Shown here: positions 15,456 through 24,587 of the stretch, one piece after another
How the letters are laid out: each line of letters begins with the position of its first letter
How positions within the stretch are numbered: the first letter of the stretch is position 1
Source: Acidobacteriaceae bacterium KBS 89
GTDB taxonomy: Bacteria; Acidobacteriota; Terriglobia; Terriglobales; Acidobacteriaceae
Direction of reading: 5' to 3'
DNA length: 64,000 nucleotides
NCBI GenBank assembly: GCA_000381605.1
Contig: KB906756.1
Coordinates: 496,001 to 560,000 of the forward strand
Made by a program: the position numbers and the translations under genes
The notes under the pieces: generated by a model
Told to the model about the DNA's origin: nothing
The model's database searches: none
What the model saw: the letters and a program-made list of their open reading frames with translations, nothing else

Positions 15456-16238
15456 CTAGCCTAGCCTGTGTTCAGCCTCCCTGGTCGCTTCGTAGATCTG
15501 AGAGAAGGATTCGACGGCGTAGAGTACGGGCTGCATTTCGCCGGTGTCGAACTTCTGGTTGAGGACGGCGTCGAGGTCGAAGTCTTTGACCTCGCAACCG
15601 CCTGCCAGTACGCGGGTGCATTCGCCGTGAGAGGAGATGAGACCGCTACCGTAGACCTTGATCTCGCCGTTCTGGCGGATGAGACCGAACTCGACGGTGA
15701 ACCAGAAGAGGCGGCCCATGCGTTCAAGCTGTTCGTGGTCGTTGAGTTGGGCGCAGATCTTGCCGTAATTTTGGAGGAAGTCGCCGAAGACGGGATGGGC
15801 GTGCATGGGGACGTGGCCGAAGACGTCGTGGAAGATGTCGGGCTCGGGGGTGTACTCCATCGAGTCGCGCGAGCGGAGCCAAGTGGTGGTGGGGAACATA
15901 CGGTTGGCGAGCATCTCGAAGAAGGCGTCGGGCGGGAGGAAGCCGCTGACTGGGGTGGACTGCCAGCCGGTGCGGGGCTGCAGGAGCGCACTGACCTCGG
16001 TGAGGTTCGGTAGCTTGTCTTCGCGGAGGCCGATCTGGTGGAAGCCGTCGAGATACTCCTGGCAGGCGTGCTGGCGAAGCTGCGGCATGCGGCGTGTGAC
16101 TAGCTCAGCCCAGATGGCGTGTTGCTCGGGGGTGTAATCGGCCCAAGCCTGTTCGATGAGATAGGGCGCGGCCACTTGCAATTTGGGGTTGTTTAGTTTG
16201 GCTGCGGCTGGATTCAATGCGGATATTGCGATTCCCAT
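15456..16238 (-). CDS. phhA: Phenylalanine 4-monooxygenase
   Basis: The 260-residue protein is a bacterial-type phenylalanine hydroxylase without a regulatory ACT domain. The iron ligands are in HDVFGH (two His, about residues 137-142) and the Glu of FWFTVEFGLIRQ (about 183). It oxidises Phe to Tyr with O2 and tetrahydropterin. The tyrosine breakdown genes hppD and fahA lie about 35 kb away (50315-52847), so the pathway is present but dispersed. The upstream 80 bp on its own strand end in a copy of the 260-bp intergenic repeat. Confidence 0.93.
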   Translation of the reverse strand: MGIAISALNPAAAKLNNPKLQVAAPYLIEQAWADYTPEQHAIWAELVTRRMPQLRQHACQEYLDGFHQIGLREDKLPNLTEVSALLQPRTGWQSTPVSGFLPPDAFFEMLANRMFPTTTWLRSRDSMEYTPEPDIFHDVFGHVPMHAHPVFGDFLQNYGKICAQLNDHEQLERMGRLFWFTVEFGLIRQNGEIKVYGSGLISSHGECTRVLAGGCEVKDFDLDAVLNQKFDTGEMQPVLYAVESFSQIYEATREAEHRLG

Positions 16239-16320
16239 GGTGTCCTTATCGGCGATTTCCCGCCTGCAGAAGCATACATCTTCCTTAGAGTGGATTTGTC
16301 AGGTTGGCGTTGGAACCTCC

Positions 16321-16581
16321 TGCCCCCCCTACGCCCGCGCGTAAACCTTTTATTTTCAATATTTTACAGCAGGTCGATGTCTGCAAAATATTCATGGTAA
16401 AGGAGTTGCGCCCAAAATAGTCTTTCTAAACGAGTTAGCCCCGAACCGTGTCCGGGGCTGCTTGTTCTTGATCTCTATATCCAGTATAGCGGTTGGAGTG
16501 GAACTAATGCGCCAAGTGGATGTCTTTGATTCTTTGGTGGTTAGGTGATTTCGGGGCTTGACATGCGATTTTTGGGCAGAA
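16321..16581. repeat. Interspersed intergenic repeat, family A, copy 1
   Basis: About 260 bp that recurs at 40901-41161 in the same orientation with substitutions. Shared blocks in order are a C-run, CGCGCGTAAACCTTTTATT, CTGCAAAATA, GTCCAAAATAGT-like, AACTAATGCGCCAA-like, and TTGACATGCGATTTTTGGGC at the right end. This copy contains a 7-bp hairpin AGCCCCG/CGGGGCT (about 16438-16461). It has no ORF of note and no terminal inverted repeats. It lies just upstream of a minus-strand gene (phhA) and behind the 3' end of another, exactly as the second copy does. The remaining gap to 16834 holds only a 9-bp inverted repeat, ATAAATAGC/GCTATTTAT (16741-16749/16795-16803). Confidence 0.85.
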
Positions 16582-16834
16582 AGCTGGGAAAAAAATTGCG
16601 CGCGACATGAATTGCGTGCCGGCGCTGACGCTCGCGATTGCCGAGGCGATGGACGCGCGGTTTTTCCTGACTGTCAGATTATTGTTATCCAGTCGCTGCA
16701 GGGATACCGCAAGGAGGATTAGGGACGTGCGCTGGTTTTGATAAATAGCGGTTGAATTCGGACTTTGGGTAAAGCTCGGTCGATCGCGTCTCCAGCTATT
16801 TATAAGAAGTTATGGGATCGAATCTGCTTCGGCG

Positions 16835-17818
16835 TTATCGCACCAGCGCGCCGGCGGTCTTCAGATCTAAGTCGCGATAGTAAGGGGCGCGGAAACGCGC
16901 AAGGTTCGCTGCGCTTTTGGCCGGCGTGGCGAGTGAGGAGGCCAGGAGCAGCCACTTGTTTCGCGTGCCGTGGCGGACATGGCTTAGGATGAAGCGATCG
17001 ATCGCATCCTCGCCGATGTTCCAGGCCATTCCTCCGATCGGGGTGATGAAGAAGTCCTGCATGCCGGTTTCGTTAGTCCAGACGTGATCGGGTTGGCGAG
17101 TGTAGTAGAAGATGCCGGTATTGCCGATGGAGGCTTCACTGAGGGGGCCTACCTTCCATTGGGCACTGTAGGCTGCGGAGTAGGCCATGGCGCGAAGGCG
17201 GCCCATCCAGTAGCGCCGGGAGTTTTCGAACATGAGCGCGCGCTGCTTGGGGTCGTTCTGTTCGTAGATGCTGCTGGTGACGGCTCCCATCATGGGATGG
17301 CCGATGTAATCCACGCCGAAGGGGTCGTCGTCATTCCAGCGCGACCAGCGATAGTGTCGGACGCAGTAGGCGTACTTTGACCAGAATGTCCCGTTGTCGA
17401 AGCCATTCATCAACTCGAGGCGCGTGTCATGGTCCATGGCAATGTTTCCAGCATGCTGGGTGGAGAGAAAGATGAAGGACTCGCCGAGGACGCGGACCCA
17501 GTCTACACGGCAGGGCTCTCCGTGAAGGGTTCCGTTTTCGCAATCGGTGTTGCGCTGGAATTCGCTCTGAAGTTTTGCTTGTCTAGGTGTGGGTGCGACC
17601 ATGACCGCTGCCGCTTCCGTGGAAGATTTGCCTGCGTACATTTCGGCATCTGACTCCACTGCAGGCGAAGGCGCGTCAATCAAGAAGTACGATGTGCCGG
17701 GCTGGGTGGGGATGCCGAACGAGGGCGATGACGAAGCGCCACTCTGCGCGACTGCGGTGAAGCTCGAATTTGCGCAGGCTACCAAAAACACAAGCAGGGT
17801 GCGGCGAATTGCGCGCAT
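16835..17818 (-). CDS. Conserved-looking secreted protein of unknown function
   Basis: The 327 residues start with a signal peptide (about 1-25, ending AVAQ). A low-complexity region runs to about residue 80, and a compact domain follows with DWVRVLGESFIFLSTQHAGN, DYIGHPMMGAVTSSIYEQND and TPIGGMAWNIGEDAIDRF. The 'GHP-x-x-G' plus 'TP-x-G-x-x-W-x-x-x-ED' pattern weakly recalls the DUF3943 family of membrane-associated proteins, but I cannot confirm it. The gene is single on its strand, with 204 bp upstream to the next gene. No enzymatic function can be proposed. Confidence 0.65.
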   Translation of the reverse strand: MRAIRRTLLVFLVACANSSFTAVAQSGASSSPSFGIPTQPGTSYFLIDAPSPAVESDAEMYAGKSSTEAAAVMVAPTPRQAKLQSEFQRNTDCENGTLHGEPCRVDWVRVLGESFIFLSTQHAGNIAMDHDTRLELMNGFDNGTFWSKYAYCVRHYRWSRWNDDDPFGVDYIGHPMMGAVTSSIYEQNDPKQRALMFENSRRYWMGRLRAMAYSAAYSAQWKVGPLSEASIGNTGIFYYTRQPDHVWTNETGMQDFFITPIGGMAWNIGEDAIDRFILSHVRHGTRNKWLLLASSLATPAKSAANLARFRAPYYRDLDLKTAGALVR

Positions 17819-18022
17819 AGAAACCGCCCACGGTCACCGATCTGGTTACCAGTGGTCCACGGTATGCCCGCGCAGAGCCATGTTCGATACAACGAAAGGT
17901 GCAGCGAGAGCAACGATTGTAGGAGATGAGTTAATCATTGCAAGCCACTTGCCCAGATCACGAAGATGCATGCGGCGAAAGAGCGCTGTCAGGTCGGGAG
18001 AACAGTCTGGATTGGGGACATC

Positions 18023-19459
18023 TTATTGTTGCGGTTTGGGGCCGTCTTCCTGCGGGACCTCTTCGCCCTCGCCGGGGAATGGCCATTTGCGGTTGAGAGG
18101 CTGCGTATCCTCGCGAACGGATTTTGGAACGTTATTGATCTTTAGGTTTTCGAGGACGTGCACGCCTAGTTTGCCGGCGCTGGCGATGTCCATGTCGCCG
18201 TCGTGGTCGAGGTCGGCGGCGATGAATTGGGTGCCGGCGCTGGCAGTGCCATTCACCGAAAGGCCCATGCGGGTGAAGACGGGATCGGCTGCGCTGTCGT
18301 TAGTTTTCTTGCTGCTGGAATTGCCGGATGCGCGCGCCTGCTTCTGGGCTTCTATGGATTGCATGTGAGCGTACGCTTTTGCTGTAACAAACTGAGCCTT
18401 TGTAGGCAGCCTGTAGGCATAGACAACGACGGGATCGTAAGAGCCGGGGTCGTTGCCCGAGTGGCCGCGGTAGCGCTTGCCGGTGACGAGTTCGGGTGTG
18501 CCGTCGCCGTCGATGTCGATCAAAGCGAGGGCGTGGGACTGTGAGAATGATTCGTCGATGGTGTGGCGAACCCAATTGCGATGAGTTGAGGTGCCGGTCT
18601 GTTCGAGCCAGTAGAGGCCATAGCCGTGGCCCTGTCCGTAGATGAGATCGAGTTTGCCGTCGTGGTTGACGTCGTAGCCGAGGATGGGAAAGCCGGCGTC
18701 GCCGAGATACCATTCGCGGTGCCATTGCCACTTGTCGTTGTCGGCGTCGATCTGCTCGAACCAGCCGTAGGGCGTGATTATGTCGGCTTTGCCGTCGCCG
18801 TTGATGTCGGCGATGCCGATACCGTGTCCATCCTGCTGGCGATTGCCGAGGTGGTGGACGCGGGGCTTGTCCTGACTAAAGTCGACCCAGAGGATGCCGG
18901 AGTGGTTGTAGTGGGCGAGGGCGAGGTCTGGTTTGCCGTCGCCGTTGATGTCGGCGAAAGCGCCACCTTCGGTGTCGAAGCTGTCGGTGATCTTTTCGGC
19001 CTTCCACATGGTGCCAGCGGTGGTGGCCTCGGGACCAGGGTTGCGATACCACCAGAGGCCGTTGGAGATCCAGCCGGTGGTGACGAGATCGGGCAGGCCG
19101 TCGTGGTCGACGTCGACGATCCACTCGCCGCAGTCATTGACGAATTCGTTGTGGATGCCGACGGTGCGGAACTGATGCTGCTTCCACTCTCCGCCCTGGG
19201 CGCCGGGGTTTTGATACCAGTAGGCTCCGCTAAGTAGATCGGGGAAGCCGTCGTTGTTCATGTCGAGTAGGGAGATGCCTTCGGCGTGGTCGGTGCCGAG
19301 ACGATGAGAGAGAAAGGCGATGCGAGTGGAGTCGCCGGGGCCGTTGCCTGGTTGCGGCATACGGTACTCGGTGGCGTGCGCAGGGTCCTGAGCTTGGAGA
19401 GAACTGCAAGCGAGAGACATTGCAAAGAGTGATGCAATGTACTTGGACAGGACCTTCAT
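18023..19459 (-). CDS. Secreted FG-GAP/VCBS repeat protein
   Basis: The 478-residue protein has a signal peptide (about 1-23) and multiple FG-GAP-type repeats. Each has a calcium-binding-like DxNxDGxxD core: DMNNDGFPD, DVDHDGLPD, DINGDGKPD, DINGDGKAD, DVNHDGKLD, DIDGDGTPE and DLDHDGDMD. Together they probably form a beta-propeller of about seven blades. It starts 24 bp after the Gfo/Idh/MocA gene, with GGAG upstream of its ATG, so the two are likely cotranscribed. Such pairs often act in extracellular sugar or secondary-metabolite handling, but no substrate is evident. Confidence 0.85.
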   Translation of the reverse strand: MKVLSKYIASLFAMSLACSSLQAQDPAHATEYRMPQPGNGPGDSTRIAFLSHRLGTDHAEGISLLDMNNDGFPDLLSGAYWYQNPGAQGGEWKQHQFRTVGIHNEFVNDCGEWIVDVDHDGLPDLVTTGWISNGLWWYRNPGPEATTAGTMWKAEKITDSFDTEGGAFADINGDGKPDLALAHYNHSGILWVDFSQDKPRVHHLGNRQQDGHGIGIADINGDGKADIITPYGWFEQIDADNDKWQWHREWYLGDAGFPILGYDVNHDGKLDLIYGQGHGYGLYWLEQTGTSTHRNWVRHTIDESFSQSHALALIDIDGDGTPELVTGKRYRGHSGNDPGSYDPVVVYAYRLPTKAQFVTAKAYAHMQSIEAQKQARASGNSSSKKTNDSAADPVFTRMGLSVNGTASAGTQFIAADLDHDGDMDIASAGKLGVHVLENLKINNVPKSVREDTQPLNRKWPFPGEGEEVPQEDGPKPQQ

Positions 19460-19483
19460 GGGTGGACTCCGGTGGGTCGCTTG

Positions 19484-20827
19484 CTAGGTGATCTTCATGG
19501 TTTCCGGATTCCAGTGGACGACGTTGCCGCGTTCTACGCTGAGGTTGCTGAGCAACGCTGCTCCGGCGGCGCGGAAGCCGAAGGTTGCGTCTTCGACGAC
19601 GGGCTTGCGGGTGCGGACGGAGTTGAAGAAGTTGTGGAAGTGGTCGTAGCTGTCGGAGTAGCCGGGGGGCGCTACGAACTTTTCGACTAACTGCGGCGGC
19701 GGACCCTCGGGATGTTTGATGGGATATTTTTTGCGGTATTGCTCGACGTACTGCTTCTGCATGGCGTCGGTGAAGGTGGAGATGGTATAGCCGGGTTCGG
19801 TTGCGAGTGGCGTGCGAGTGACGGTGACTGTCTGGCCCGCGATTTCCATGAGGCCTTCGGAGCCGGTGAAGAGGAAGCCTTCGCTCTCTTCGCCGCCGTC
19901 GACGAAGTTGACGCGGAGGCTGAGGTTGAAGCCTTCGGGATAGTCGAGGAGTGCAAGGAGGACGTCGTAGACGTCGCGGCCGTCGTTCCAGAAGCGGAGG
20001 CCGCCGGTCGCCATGGCGCGGGTGGGGCCGTTGGAGCCCGTGATGAAGTGGGTGCCACTGAAGAGATGGACGAAGAGGTCGCCAGCTACACCGGATCCGT
20101 AGTCTTTCCATTTGCGCCATTGGAAGAAGCGCTCGGGGTTGAAAGGGATGTTGGGGGCGGAGCCGAGGAAGCGCGGCCAGTCGCAGGTGGTAGTGGAGGC
20201 GTCGAGCGGGACGGTGTAGTTCCAGGCGCCGAGGGAGGAGTTGCGGTCCCAGCGAGCGGTGACCATGTTGAGTTTGCCGATGATGCCGGAGGCGAGTAGC
20301 TCTTTGGCTTTAGCGTAGACGATGGAGCTGACGCGCTGACTGCCGACCTGGAGGATTCGATTGGTGGAGCGGACGGCCTCGATGATTTCGGGGCCGTCAG
20401 GGTAGAGGTGAATCATCGGCTTTTCGAGGTAGACGTCTTTGCCGGCGTGGAGGGCGTCGACTGCGGCTTGCTTGTGCCAGTGATCGGGGGTGGCGATGAT
20501 GACGGCGTCGATGTCCTTACGGGCGAGGATCTCACGATAGTCGCGCGTGGTGAAGAGATCAGGGCCCCAGAGCTCCTTGGTGTGGGCGAGGCGGCCGTCG
20601 TAACAGTCGGCTACGGCGATGAGCTTGACGCCGGGGACCTGCACTGCGTTACGGGTGTCTCCCTGGCCCTGGATACCGGCGCCGATAAGGGCAAACTGAA
20701 TGGTGTCGTTGGGAGAGCGCGGGGCGGGCGCTGCCGATTGTGCGAAGAGCGGGCGGAGGCTCGTCGTGGCGGCGGTGATGGTTGCGGTCTTTGCGGCGTT
20801 TTGGAGGAAGGTCCTGCGATCAAACAT
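19484..20827 (-). CDS. Tat-exported Gfo/Idh/MocA-family oxidoreductase
   Basis: The 447 residues begin DRRTFLQNAAKTATITAA, a twin-arginine signal. A Rossmann domain follows (ALIGAGIQGQGD near residue 45, then ATPDHWHKQAAVDALHAGKDVYLEKP, the family's EKP motif). The C-terminal part is the Gfo/Idh alpha/beta domain. The expected activity is NAD(P)-dependent sugar or inositol oxidation, or lyase-type chemistry as in periplasmic members. The open frame extends to 21025, but the start is ATG 20827 because GGGAGA lies about 9 bp before it and the Tat signal begins there. It leads an operon with the FG-GAP gene. Confidence 0.85.
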   Translation of the reverse strand: MFDRRTFLQNAAKTATITAATTSLRPLFAQSAAPAPRSPNDTIQFALIGAGIQGQGDTRNAVQVPGVKLIAVADCYDGRLAHTKELWGPDLFTTRDYREILARKDIDAVIIATPDHWHKQAAVDALHAGKDVYLEKPMIHLYPDGPEIIEAVRSTNRILQVGSQRVSSIVYAKAKELLASGIIGKLNMVTARWDRNSSLGAWNYTVPLDASTTTCDWPRFLGSAPNIPFNPERFFQWRKWKDYGSGVAGDLFVHLFSGTHFITGSNGPTRAMATGGLRFWNDGRDVYDVLLALLDYPEGFNLSLRVNFVDGGEESEGFLFTGSEGLMEIAGQTVTVTRTPLATEPGYTISTFTDAMQKQYVEQYRKKYPIKHPEGPPPQLVEKFVAPPGYSDSYDHFHNFFNSVRTRKPVVEDATFGFRAAGAALLSNLSVERGNVVHWNPETMKIT

Positions 20828-21037
20828 AGAAATACGTCTCCCGTTCGCGATTGCGGATGGCGTTGTGCCGACTGTCGTACGACGGTAAGTCAATGGGCGG
20901 CCAATGTCCAGTGAAGGGGCCTTCACCGGAACAGGGTTGTAGAGATATTGATTGGGAGGAGACACGGCTCCGCATGGAAGCGGATGAGAAAAAATAATGC
21001 TGGGTCTGGTTTGCGTGAAGGTCACGCGCGAGAACGA

Positions 21038-21826
21038 TTACATCTTGGCGCGGAGGGGCTGTAACGGCTCGGTGCGGGACGGCGTCGGAGCCTCGTCGGC
21101 CAGGTACTTCTTCAGCAGCTCGTGGTGGAGGCAGTACAAGGCCAGCTCGAGGCGATCGGAGACGCCTAGCTTGTCGTAGACCTTGCGCAGGTAGTTCTTA
21201 ATGACCTGCTCGGTGGTGCCGATCTGGTAAGCGATTTCTTTGTTGCGCATTCCGCGGGTGATGCAGCTGATGATGGCCAGCTCCTTCTTCGATAGCTTTG
21301 GCTGGACGCGGGGATCGGTGAGTGTGGTGGCCTGGGCGCGGTAGGCTTCGATGACCCAGCTGATGGATTGGTTGTCGATCCAGGTTTCGCCCTCGGCGAT
21401 CTTGCGGACGCACTTGATGAGGAGGTCGGGAGAGATGGAACGCGGGACGACGCCACGAACGCCGCGGCGGTAGAGTTCGACGGTGTTGGCCTCGTCGGCC
21501 TCGCTGACCTGAACGATCAACTTCGCTTCGGGGTGCTGACGGATGAGTTCGGGGATGGCATCGATGGTGCCGGCGATGAGCTGGCCTTCGAGTACGACGA
21601 CGTCGGTGGGGTAGCGCTGCAGGGATGCGTAGAGATTCGTGAGAGTCTCAACCTGGGCGACGACGCGAATGTCGTCTTCGAGGGCGAAGACCTTCTTCAT
21701 TCCCACGCGGTAGATGGCCTGCGAATCGGCAAGGATGACACGAATGCCTACGTGTGCCGAATTCTCTTCTGGGATGTCGTCGCTACCCCGGGTTGGATCG
21801 ATGTTCACCACATTCATAGTCGTCAT
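21038..21826 (-). CDS. LuxR/NarL-type response regulator with degenerate receiver
   Basis: The 262-residue protein has an N-terminal receiver-like domain (about 28-150) and a C-terminal LuxR helix-turn-helix (about 180-245, KLSKKELAIISCITRGMRNKEIAYQIGTTEQVIKNYLRKVYDKLG). The usual phosphoacceptor Asp after the third strand is replaced by Glu (DVVVLEGQL). The usual switch Lys position reads GVVPRS. Phosphorylation is therefore doubtful, and the protein may be constitutively 'on' or sense something else. Its ATG overlaps the stop of the PilZ gene (ATGA), so the two are translationally coupled. This suggests c-di-GMP input to transcription (inference). Confidence 0.85.
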   Translation of the reverse strand: MTTMNVVNIDPTRGSDDIPEENSAHVGIRVILADSQAIYRVGMKKVFALEDDIRVVAQVETLTNLYASLQRYPTDVVVLEGQLIAGTIDAIPELIRQHPEAKLIVQVSEADEANTVELYRRGVRGVVPRSISPDLLIKCVRKIAEGETWIDNQSISWVIEAYRAQATTLTDPRVQPKLSKKELAIISCITRGMRNKEIAYQIGTTEQVIKNYLRKVYDKLGVSDRLELALYCLHHELLKKYLADEAPTPSRTEPLQPLRAKM

Positions 21827-22149
21827 GCCTTTAGAAAATACTCGTCGATCACTGCGGCGGCTTTTTTCTGGCCACCTTGCAGATAGTGGCGTACGACCCG
21901 GCCGATGCAGTGTATGGTTACGTCTTTATCAGTTCCCATCACAGCCGAAGGCATTGCGATGGTGAACTCAATTCTTGCTTCTATCGGCGGAAGCTCTTCG
22001 CCGACGAAGAGCAGACCGTTGGCGGAGATGTTCTCCGTCATGGCCTCCATCTCGCCCTGGTCAGTCTGCAGACGGATTGCAAGCTTCATTGGGAAACGAA
22101 CTGCCGTGCGAACTGGATTGTCTCCGGCCGGCATTTGCCACTGAGCCAC
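21823..22149 (-). CDS. PilZ-domain c-di-GMP-binding protein
   Basis: The 108-residue single-domain PilZ protein retains both ligand motifs: RTAVR (RxxxR, about residues 14-18) and NISANG ([D/N]xSxxG, about 40-45). It is therefore predicted to bind c-di-GMP. The start is GTG with an excellent Shine-Dalgarno (GAGGAGG, 4 bp away). It is the first gene of a two-gene unit with the LuxR-type regulator, overlapping by 4 bp. Partner proteins are not evident. Confidence 0.85.
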   Translation of the reverse strand: MAQWQMPAGDNPVRTAVRFPMKLAIRLQTDQGEMEAMTENISANGLLFVGEELPPIEARIEFTIAMPSAVMGTDKDVTIHCIGRVVRHYLQGGQKKAAAVIDEYFLKA

Positions 22150-22260
22150 TCGTCCTCCTCTTCACCACTTTCGGGATGCGACCCAGATACGGACGCTTGC
22201 TACCACACTGGAGTTTACCCCACATCACAGCAGTTCCGGCACCTTTTCTATCGGTGGCGG

Positions 22261-23475
22261 CTACAACTGAGGGGTTAGTGCGGCGGAACTTCCGACCCAT
22301 TGCTTGTCACGATTGTGGTCGACACCCATCATCAGTCCGCGGCCGAGGCGCACAAGTGCCATTGCGGGCTGGAGTGCCCCGCCTTCGGGCCATAAGTACA
22401 TGACGCGGATCTCCGCCTGGGTTGGTCCGTGAGGGGTTTCGATAAGGGGTTCGAAGTGGACGCGCTCCTGAAGGAGATAGAGATGGCGATCGGCAGGCGG
22501 GATAGCGTCCAGGTCTTCTTCCGTTGGGGCAAACTGAATTCCCTTCCCCGCGAAGGAGTAGAGGGGTTTGAGGAGGAGGCTTTCGCGTTGATGCGGAAGG
22601 CCTTCGACGTTGTGACGAGTGAACCAATCGTCAAGGAAGACGGCTTTGGGGACGGAAGGATGTTTGAGGAAGGGCAAGGAGAATTTGCTGATGCGAAAGT
22701 ACCAGTTGGGATGGCCGGCCCACTCGACGTCAAGCGGATCGCGGTAGTCGAAGGGAAGTTGGAGGTTCTTGCGCTCGAGCTCGTCGACGATGGCGCGGTT
22801 GTAGATGCGGTGGATGGGGATTTCGTGGCCGTTGCGTTGATAGAAGAGGCGGTTGCCTTGTTTGCGGAGTTTCGCGATGTCGACGGTGGTGATGTGAAGC
22901 TTGTCCTCGTAGACGTGGAAGTCGGGAAGGGTCTTCTGGTGGTCGGGGTCGATCTCGAGGAGGACCACGTTTTCGGGGTCGTGGTCGCCGACGATGACTT
23001 GGCGGAGGAGTTGCCAGTAGGAATTTTCGTCGAGGCCATCCAGATACCAGGTCAGGCTGGGGTCAAGGCCGTAGGTTTCTATGTATTGGCGGGCGAGGAT
23101 GTCCTGATAGCCGAAGATGGAGGGGAATGCCTGAAGCTCGACGAGCTTCGGGCTGAGGGAGCCGTCGGAGTTGCGGACGAGACCGAAGTCGACTGTCATG
23201 AAGTTGGGATGAGAGTCCTCGTTGGGTACGCGAAACCGTTCCGGCAGGGTGCTGTTCGAGGCCTGCATGTAATCGGGGCTATCGAGGAGTTGATGGGTGA
23301 GCGTGGCGCCTGCCTCGGCGAGCTCGTCCATCAGGACGCGGGAGAAGAAGCAGGGGGTTTCGGCGATGCGGAATTCAATCCTGGTTCGCGTGCGTCGGTT
23401 CAGCTGCGTGACGAGGTCGTTGTACTTCGCCGGGGTGAACTGCGCGTTGAAGTGGTCGCGAAAGGGCTGCAGCAT
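22261..23475 (-). CDS. ATP-grasp-like protein of unknown specificity
   Basis: The 404 residues show ATP-grasp-type motifs in the C-terminal half: LLLKPLYSFAGKGI (nucleotide-binding Lys and Gly loop, near residue 294), LLQERV, EIRVMYLW and GLMMGVDHNRDKQWVG near the end. The N-terminal half (about 1-200) is unfamiliar. Enzymes of this fold join a carboxylate to an amine or thiol using ATP. It is the last gene of a minus-strand block containing a second ATP-grasp protein and a YbdK-type amidoligase, which supports a role in a peptide-like pathway. The substrate is unknown, and the fold call rests on motifs only. Confidence 0.65.
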   Translation of the reverse strand: MLQPFRDHFNAQFTPAKYNDLVTQLNRRTRTRIEFRIAETPCFFSRVLMDELAEAGATLTHQLLDSPDYMQASNSTLPERFRVPNEDSHPNFMTVDFGLVRNSDGSLSPKLVELQAFPSIFGYQDILARQYIETYGLDPSLTWYLDGLDENSYWQLLRQVIVGDHDPENVVLLEIDPDHQKTLPDFHVYEDKLHITTVDIAKLRKQGNRLFYQRNGHEIPIHRIYNRAIVDELERKNLQLPFDYRDPLDVEWAGHPNWYFRISKFSLPFLKHPSVPKAVFLDDWFTRHNVEGLPHQRESLLLKPLYSFAGKGIQFAPTEEDLDAIPPADRHLYLLQERVHFEPLIETPHGPTQAEIRVMYLWPEGGALQPAMALVRLGRGLMMGVDHNRDKQWVGSSAALTPQL

Positions 23476-23523
23476 GGGAGCTAGTGTAGCTGCTGCAGCC
23501 GGTTTCGCGAGGAGTTTGGGAGA

Positions 23524-24474
23524 TTATGGATGGGCGGCGAGGTAGGAGTTGATCTCGTCGTACTCGGATTCGGTGAGGCGGAAGTTGACGGCGGGGATGA
23601 CACCTTCGACTTGTTTTGCGTTGCGTCCACCGACGATGGCGGCGGTGATTGCCGGGTTATGGAGCGTCCAGGCGATGGCGATGACACCGGCGGTGACGTC
23701 GTGACTGGCGCCAATTTCTTTGAGCAGTTCGGCTACACCGAGGTTGCGTGAGAGGAGAGGCTCCTGGTAGTTCTTGGCGTTGCGGCGGAAGTCGTCTTTG
23801 GGGAAGGCAGCGACTCGCTCTTTGGTCATGGCTCCGGTGAGCATGCCGGAGTGCATGGGAGCGTAGTTGATGACGCCGATGTTGTTCTTCCTGCAGAAAG
23901 GCAGGTTATCGGCTTCGTAGGTGCGGTTGAGCATGGAGTAGGGCGGCTGCTGCGAGGTGATGGGTGCGATCTTCATGACGCGTTGCATCTGAGCGACGGA
24001 GAAGTTGGAGACGCCGATCCAGCGGACTTTGCCTTCGCGCTTGAGGTCCGCCATGACCGACCAACCCTCTTCGATGTCTTCGTCAGGCTTGGGCCAGTGG
24101 ACCTGGTAGAGGTCGATGGTTTCCAGGTTGAGGCGGCGGAGGCTGTCTTCGCACTCGCGACGAATTTGCTTTTGGGAGTTGGTGATTTCTTTTTTGTCGT
24201 CCCAGACCATGGAGGACTTGGTGAAGACGTATGGCTTTTTTGAGGCGGTCTTGAGGGCGCGGGCGACTACTTCTTCGGAGTGGCCGAGGCCGTAAACGGC
24301 GGCGGTGTCGATCCAGTTGATGCCGAGGTCGATCGCCTTGTGGATAGCGGCGATGGAGTCGTTGTCGTCCTGAGGGCCCCAAGAGAAGGCCCAGTCGGCG
24401 CCGCCGATGGCCCATGCGCCGAAACCGATGGGGGAGATGTGGAGGTCTGAGTTGCCGAGCTGTTTAGTTTCCAT
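23524..24474 (-). CDS. Aldo/keto reductase
   Basis: The 316-residue (beta/alpha)8 NADPH-dependent reductase has a family-typical N-terminus (METKQLGNSDLHISPIGFGAW). The catalytic tetrad residues lie in DTAAVYG (Asp, Tyr) with the Lys of VFTKSS and the His of YQVHWPKP. The open frame extends to 24660, but that extension is encoded by intergenic repeat sequence, so the start was placed at ATG 24474. It probably reduces an aldehyde or ketone; the substrate is unknown. It lies 48 bp upstream of the ATP-grasp-like gene on the same strand. Confidence 0.88.
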   Translation of the reverse strand: METKQLGNSDLHISPIGFGAWAIGGADWAFSWGPQDDNDSIAAIHKAIDLGINWIDTAAVYGLGHSEEVVARALKTASKKPYVFTKSSMVWDDKKEITNSQKQIRRECEDSLRRLNLETIDLYQVHWPKPDEDIEEGWSVMADLKREGKVRWIGVSNFSVAQMQRVMKIAPITSQQPPYSMLNRTYEADNLPFCRKNNIGVINYAPMHSGMLTGAMTKERVAAFPKDDFRRNAKNYQEPLLSRNLGVAELLKEIGASHDVTAGVIAIAWTLHNPAITAAIVGGRNAKQVEGVIPAVNFRLTESEYDEINSYLAAHP

Positions 24475-24587
24475 AGTTGGATTCGATGCGGGGATCAAGG
24501 TTCGAGCTTCAGTCACGGTGGAAAACTGCTGGCTTAGCGAGGGAAAAAGGTTTTCCGCTGCGCTACGGAATGACAAAGAAGAACAGG

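Noticed and set aside
16741..16803. ATAAATAGC...GCTATTTAT inverted repeat as insertion-sequence ends
   Set aside because: Only 45 bp between the arms, no transposase and no target duplication; too little to call an element.
22429..23484. Plus-strand frame of 351 codons opposite the ATP-grasp-like gene
   Set aside because: Val/Gly/Glu-biased antisense translation; the minus strand carries ordered ATP-grasp motifs and fits the operon.
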